From: Pelagibacteraceae bacterium
GTDB lineage: Bacteria; Pseudomonadota; Alphaproteobacteria; Pelagibacterales; Pelagibacteraceae
Direction of reading: 5' to 3'
Assembly: GCA_008638005.1 (NCBI GenBank)
Contig: VTPE01000001.1
Span: 42,165-106,164, forward strand
Length of the DNA: 64,000 bases
Within the stretch, counting starts at the first letter, position 1. Every line of letters begins with the position of its first letter. Below the pieces are notes generated by a model that was not told the DNA's origin, searched no databases, and saw nothing but the letters and a program-made list of their open reading frames with translations. The position numbers and the translations under genes are program-made. Below, piece by piece: positions 60,096 through 64,000 of this stretch.

Positions 60096-60927
60096 TAAAC
60101 GCTTTCAATGTGTTTTCTAATAAGCAAGCTATAGTCATGGGTCCAACACCCCCTGGTACTGGCGTGATTCCTTTAACGTGGTCTTTTAAATTTTCGAAAT
60201 CGACGTCACCTACAATTTTATTTTTACCCTCAACTTCTAATCGATTTATTCCAACATCAATTACAACGGCATCGCTTTTAACCCAGTCCTTTTTGACCAT
60301 TTTAGCTTTTCCAACAGCAGCAATAATTAAATCTGCTCTTTTACAAATTTCTTCAATATTTTTTGTCTTAGAATGAACAATCGTAACAGTACAATTTTCT
60401 TTTAGTAATAATTGCGTCATAGGCTTACCATTAATATTTGACCTACCAATTACAACTGCATGAAGTCCGCTTAAATTAGGTAAAACTTGTTTAATTAAAT
60501 AATAACATCCCAGCGGAGTGCAAGGAACCATTGCATCATTTCCAGATGATAAATTACCAACATTAACGGGATGGAATCCATCAACGTCCTTTGTTGGATC
60601 AATAGTTTCAATAATATCTTTTTGATTGATATGATCTGGTAAAGGAAGTTGTACTAAAATACCATGAACATTAGGGTTGGTATTTAATTTTCTAATTTCG
60701 TCTTTTAAATTTTGTTCCGTTATATTTTTATCGAATCTTAAAACTTCAGAATTGATACCAACTTCTTTTGCAAATTTTTCTTTGTTTCTAACATAAATTT
60801 GGCTTGCTGGATGATCTCCAATTAAGATAACTGTTAAACCTGGTTTTTGCGATCCTGAAATTTTATCAATATTATTTTTTACTTTTTCTCTTAATTGTTC
60901 TGCAATTTTTTTACCATCTATAATCAC
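60067..60927 (-). CDS. folD: Methylenetetrahydrofolate dehydrogenase/cyclohydrolase
   Basis: Bifunctional one-carbon enzyme interconverting 5,10-methylene-, methenyl- and 10-formyl-tetrahydrofolate with NADP. The catalytic lysine lies in YVRNKEKFAKEVGI; QLPLPDHINQ, VDGFHPVNVGNL, VVIGRSNINGKPM, and GVGPMTIACLLENT are family signatures. 286 residues. Starts one base from yggT. Confidence 0.97.
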   Translation of the reverse strand: MIIDGKKIAEQLREKVKNNIDKISGSQKPGLTVILIGDHPASQIYVRNKEKFAKEVGINSEVLRFDKNITEQNLKDEIRKLNTNPNVHGILVQLPLPDHINQKDIIETIDPTKDVDGFHPVNVGNLSSGNDAMVPCTPLGCYYLIKQVLPNLSGLHAVVIGRSNINGKPMTQLLLKENCTVTIVHSKTKNIEEICKRADLIIAAVGKAKMVKKDWVKSDAVVIDVGINRLEVEGKNKIVGDVDFENLKDHVKGITPVPGGVGPMTIACLLENTLKAFNKISGNAPR

Positions 60928-61211
60928 TAAAATCCTGCTCCATATTCTCTTAGTAAGTTTCTTAAAAAATTTAAAATTAAAAATAAAATGACAGGAGAAA
61001 AATCAAGACCAGCCATATTTGGTATAAATCTTCTTATATGATTAAGGACAGGATCAGTCAGTTTATAGCTTGCTTCCAAAGCAATATAGACAAAACGGTT
61101 TTGAGTATTGATAACATTAAAAGCAGTGAGCCAAGATAAAATAATATTGATAATTAAAACAATAGAATAAAGATAAATAACATTATCAACTAAAATGATT
61201 AATGAATTCAT
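60927..61211 (-). CDS. YggT-family membrane protein
   Basis: 94 residues with two hydrophobic segments; VLIINIILSWLTAF, YKLTDPVLNHIRRFIPNMAGLDFSPVI in parts, and ILFLILNFLRNLL. The YggT family is widespread and poorly understood, possibly linked to membrane or osmotic functions. It overlaps mscS by four bases, which fits an osmotic-stress setting. Confidence 0.88.
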   Translation of the reverse strand: MNSLIILVDNVIYLYSIVLIINIILSWLTAFNVINTQNRFVYIALEASYKLTDPVLNHIRRFIPNMAGLDFSPVILFLILNFLRNLLREYGAGF

Positions 61212-62305
61212 TTATCGAATTTCTCTACATAAATAGACTGTGATGGAAACGCAAAAGATGCACCTGCTCCTTCCACAATTTGTTTAATTTTAATTACAAA
61301 ACGATCTTTAACTTTTAACCAATCATAATAACTATTCGTCTTAGTGTAACATCTCACTAGAATATCAATTGAGCTTGCTGAAAATTGATTTAAATTGACA
61401 GCATGAGGTGTACTATCAGAAATGATAAAGTCATCGTTTGTTTTAATATAATCTAAAATTTCATTTCTAACTTTTTCTAGCTGATCTGAAGTTGACCTGT
61501 ATTCCAATCCAATCACCCAATCTATTCTTCGATTGGTAGTCTCAGATTGATTAATGACCGCTTTTTCAGCAAACTGAAAATTTGGAATAGTTGCTAAAGA
61601 TTTATCAAATTTTCTTATGACCGTTGATCGAAATCCAATATTTTCAACTGTACCCTCAATTACACCTTCTAAATAAATCCAATCACCAACCTTAAATCTT
61701 TTTTCAACTAAAACTAAAATTCCAGAAATTAAATTTTTAAATAAATCTTGAGCACCTAATGCAACAGCTACTCCAAATAAACCCAAACCTGCTATAATAG
61801 GTCCAATTTTAATTCCCCAAATTTCTAAAGTTGCAGCAAAACCTAATATGACGATTAAAACTTTTAATGCTCTAATAATCCAATTTAATAAATCTTTTGA
61901 TAAAATATCTTCAATACTTTTTATTAATAATGAAGCCGGGTAAATGAGCTGATGAATAAACCAAAAAATAAGGATTGTTACCAAGGAACGGTTTAAATGA
62001 TCTAAAAAAATAGAAGACTTGCCTTCTAAGTTCAAAAAACTTGTAGCAATAAAAAAACCAAATACGACTGGAAAAAATTTAATAGGCCCTTCTAAAGAAG
62101 TCACCAAAGAATTGTCAAAACTATTTGTATTCTTAGCAACGTAAGCTTCTATTCTTTTTACTATAAACCTTGTTACAACACTTCTTAAAAGCAAAAAGGT
62201 AAAGAAAACAGCTAACGCAATTACAATATCTGTAAAGCTAGCTCCAGATACACCCTCTAACCAGACATCTTTTAATAGAGTAAGAAAGTTATTAAATACA
62301 TCCAT
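61208..62305 (-). CDS. Small-conductance mechanosensitive channel (MscS family)
   Basis: 365 residues: three to five N-terminal membrane helices, then the pore helix and beta domain. GLGLFGVAVALGAQDLFKNLISG is the pore-lining segment (in parts), KVGDWIYLEGVIEGTVENIGFRST the beta domain. Releases solutes on membrane stretch. Divergent from tsaD with a 69-bp gap. Confidence 0.92.
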   Translation of the reverse strand: MDVFNNFLTLLKDVWLEGVSGASFTDIVIALAVFFTFLLLRSVVTRFIVKRIEAYVAKNTNSFDNSLVTSLEGPIKFFPVVFGFFIATSFLNLEGKSSIFLDHLNRSLVTILIFWFIHQLIYPASLLIKSIEDILSKDLLNWIIRALKVLIVILGFAATLEIWGIKIGPIIAGLGLFGVAVALGAQDLFKNLISGILVLVEKRFKVGDWIYLEGVIEGTVENIGFRSTVIRKFDKSLATIPNFQFAEKAVINQSETTNRRIDWVIGLEYRSTSDQLEKVRNEILDYIKTNDDFIISDSTPHAVNLNQFSASSIDILVRCYTKTNSYYDWLKVKDRFVIKIKQIVEGAGASFAFPSQSIYVEKFDK

Positions 62306-62374
62306 AGTAATTTTTGAAATATACGCCTAAATTGTTCTAATCAAGACAAAATTCAATTAAACTCGCGTAAGTTA

Positions 62375-63451
62375 ATGAAAAAGGATTTAATATTTTTAGG
62401 AATTGAAACTAGCTGCGATGAAACAGCGGCAGCAGTTGTCAAAAAAGATAGTAAAGGGAAAGTTAAGATTTTATCCAACATAGTTTCAAGTCAAGAAAAT
62501 ATTCATAAAAAATACGGCGGTGTAGTCCCAGATTTAGCGGCAAGAGCACATGCTGATAAAATTGATCAAATTATAAAAAAAGCTATTCAAAAAAGTAAGG
62601 TTCACTTTGATGACCTTGATGGAATAGCTACAACTGCAGGTCCTGGTCTTTTAGTTTGTTTGATGGTGGGAATGACTGCAGGCAAAACGCTAGCAAGTTT
62701 TTTAAAAAAACCATTTTATGGAACCAATCATTTGGAAGGGCATGCGTTAACAATGGGATTAATAAAACCCTTACAATTCCCATACTTATTATTACTAATT
62801 TCTGGAGGTCATTCTCAATTTCTATCCATTGAAGGAATAGGAAAGTATAAAAGACTTGGCACAACAATAGACGATGCTCTGGGAGAAGCCTTCGATAAAA
62901 CTGCTAAAATCTTAGGCATAGAATTTCCTGGTGGACCAAAAATAGAAACTTACGCAAAAAAAGGAAATGGCAAAGCATATGATTTACCAAAACCAATTTT
63001 ATATAAATCAGGTTGCAATCTTTCATTTGCTGGTCTCAAAACTGCAGTGCTTAATGTTTCAAAGAAATTAAAAACTAAACAAGATAAGTATAATTTAGCA
63101 GCATCTTTCCAAAGTACTGTTAACGAAATACTAAAAATTAAATGTCAAAAGGCCATTGAAATGTTTCTTGAAAGGCACCGATCAATAAAAGATAAAAATT
63201 TTGTTATTGCAGGAGGGGTTGCTTCCAATTTATCTATTAGAAAAAATTTAAAAAAAATAGCATTAGAACAAAAGTTTAATCTACATTTTCCACCCATAAA
63301 TTTATGTACAGACAATGCTGCCATGATAGCTTACGCAGGATTACTTAATTTTGAAAAAGGTAAAAAATCTAATTTAAAAATGTTTTCACAACCTAGATGG
63401 CCTCTTGATCAAAAAGCACCTTATATGAAAGGCCCTGGTTTAATTTTATGA
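62375..63451 (+). CDS. tsaD: tRNA N6-adenosine threonylcarbamoyltransferase TsaD
   Basis: Transfers threonylcarbamoyl to A37 of ANN-decoding tRNAs. ETSCDETAAAVV at residues 11-22, metal-binding His119 and His123 in HLEGH, SGGHSQF, GEAFDKTAKILG, and GGVASN. 358 residues. Starts divergently from mscS; overlaps the EVE gene by four bases. Confidence 0.97.
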   Translation: MKKDLIFLGIETSCDETAAAVVKKDSKGKVKILSNIVSSQENIHKKYGGVVPDLAARAHADKIDQIIKKAIQKSKVHFDDLDGIATTAGPGLLVCLMVGMTAGKTLASFLKKPFYGTNHLEGHALTMGLIKPLQFPYLLLLISGGHSQFLSIEGIGKYKRLGTTIDDALGEAFDKTAKILGIEFPGGPKIETYAKKGNGKAYDLPKPILYKSGCNLSFAGLKTAVLNVSKKLKTKQDKYNLAASFQSTVNEILKIKCQKAIEMFLERHRSIKDKNFVIAGGVASNLSIRKNLKKIALEQKFNLHFPPINLCTDNAAMIAYAGLLNFEKGKKSNLKMFSQPRWPLDQKAPYMKGPGLIL

Positions 63452-63864
63452 AAAATTATTGGTTAGTTAAATCTGAACCTAATGTTTGGTCAATTGATCA
63501 ACAAAAAAAGTCAGGTGCGAAAGGAACGGTTTGGGATGGAGTTAGGAACTACCAAGCTGCAAAAAATTTAAAAACAATGAATAAGGGTGATCTTTGTTTT
63601 TTTTATCATTCAAATATTGGAAAGGAGATTGTTGGAATTGTTGAAGTGATCAAAGAATCTTTTACAGATCCGACAGATAAAGAAAAAAGATTTGTTGCGG
63701 TGCAATTAAAATTTAAGCAAAAATTAAAGGTTCCAGTAACTCTTGAAAAAATTAAGCAAATTAAGGAGCTTTCTGAATTGGCTTTGATCAAACAAAGTCG
63801 GCTATCTGTAATGCCAATTGATTCTAAAAGCTGGAAAATAATATGTAAGTTAGGTAAAATTTAA
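63448..63864 (+). CDS. EVE-domain protein (PUA-like fold)
   Basis: 138 residues. YWLVKSEPNVWSIDQ, WDGVRNYQAAKNLKTMNKGD, FYHSN, and IVGIVEVIKESFTDPTD are typical of stand-alone EVE proteins, thought to recognise modified bases in RNA or DNA. Four-base overlap with tsaD. Its partner is not evident. Confidence 0.93.
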   Translation: MKNYWLVKSEPNVWSIDQQKKSGAKGTVWDGVRNYQAAKNLKTMNKGDLCFFYHSNIGKEIVGIVEVIKESFTDPTDKEKRFVAVQLKFKQKLKVPVTLEKIKQIKELSELALIKQSRLSVMPIDSKSWKIICKLGKI

Positions 63865-63884
63865 AAAATTTTTAGGGGGACATC

Positions 63885-64000
63885 GTGGCAAAAAAAAAGA
63901 AGAAGAAAAATAAAAAGACAAAAGTAAAAAAAAATAAAAAAACAAAAAAAACTTCAAAAAAGAAAAAGGTAAAAAAAGTTAAAGTTAGAAAAGCTTTAAA
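63885..64000 (+). CDS. Lysine-rich protein, 3' end cut off
   Basis: GTG start at 63885 with a GGGGGA ribosome-binding site four bases ahead. The visible 38 codons contain about 23 lysines with scattered Thr, Val and Asn (begins MAKKKKKKNKKTKV) and reach the window end without a stop. Such a tail could be the disordered N-terminus of a nucleic-acid-binding protein such as a sigma factor, or a small basic protein; the visible part does not decide it. Confidence 0.6.
   Translation, partial: MAKKKKKKNKKTKVKKNKKTKKTSKKKKVKKVKVRKAL

Overview
The window looks like a chromosome segment from a SAR11-clade alphaproteobacterium (Candidatus Pelagibacter or a close relative). The reasons are very low G+C, near-absent intergenic space with many start/stop overlaps, alphaproteobacterial families (DUF2794, IalB, HspQ, the mdh-sucCDAB-lpd order), a glycolate oxidase cluster beside a TRAP transporter, and a structured leader before ffh of the kind described from Pelagibacter. 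About 72 protein genes are visible. The first (proA) and the last (a lysine-rich protein) are cut by the window edges. I saw no rRNA, tRNA, insertion sequence, prophage or CRISPR array.

Layout. 1-3884 (+): proA-nadD-rsfS-rlmH-ctpA-rppH, a tightly overlapping housekeeping run. 3877-10728 (-): priA, then the F1 ATPase operon atpHAGDC with its own promoter and no F0 genes. 10770-11426 (+): a short transaldolase-type aldolase. 11430-32317 (-): a 21-kb co-directional block. In transcription order it runs ffh-rpsP-trmD-rplS, leuCDB, sdhCDAB, mmsA, asd, mdh, sucCD, sucAB, lpdA, so translation genes, leucine synthesis and most of the lower TCA cycle lie together. 32318-32486 is a divergent regulatory region with the ffh leader RNA. 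32487-34566 (+): dapF-ftsY-csaA-like. Both SRP GTPases, Ffh and FtsY, therefore lie within 2 kb.

34563-48952 (-) is the metabolic accessory part. It holds a PagL-like outer-membrane protein, an FMN 2-hydroxyacid oxidase, an aminotransferase, glcDEF and a 2-hydroxyacid dehydrogenase. Then comes a dctPQM TRAP transporter whose binding protein resembles the 2-oxoacid/lactate-type group, followed by an amidase, a small membrane protein, an EamA transporter and a Bem46-like hydrolase. I read this as a locus for taking up and oxidising small 2-hydroxy or 2-oxo acids such as glycolate and lactate, with transamination of the product. 48983-53343 (-): a Nudix gene and cytochrome c maturation genes ccmCEFGH (no ccmD). 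53500-54602 (-): hspQ and a DUF3108 gene. 54601-55629 (+): yciB, DUF2794 and a small DUF2256 zinc-ribbon gene. 55638-56396 (-): a Bax-inhibitor-1 family gene. 56566-59680 (+): Tas-like aldo/keto reductase, IalB-like protein, argG and a PsiE-like protein. 59681-60066 is the only long gap and carries six consecutive hairpins. 60067-62305 (-): folD, yggT, mscS. 62375-64000 (+): tsaD, an EVE-domain gene and the truncated lysine-rich gene.

The best candidates for something new are the six-hairpin element at 59932-60085, the ffh leader whose closing stem can cover the ribosome-binding site, the hairpin leader before ccmC, and the divergent gene pair whose start codons share a CATG at 54600-54603.
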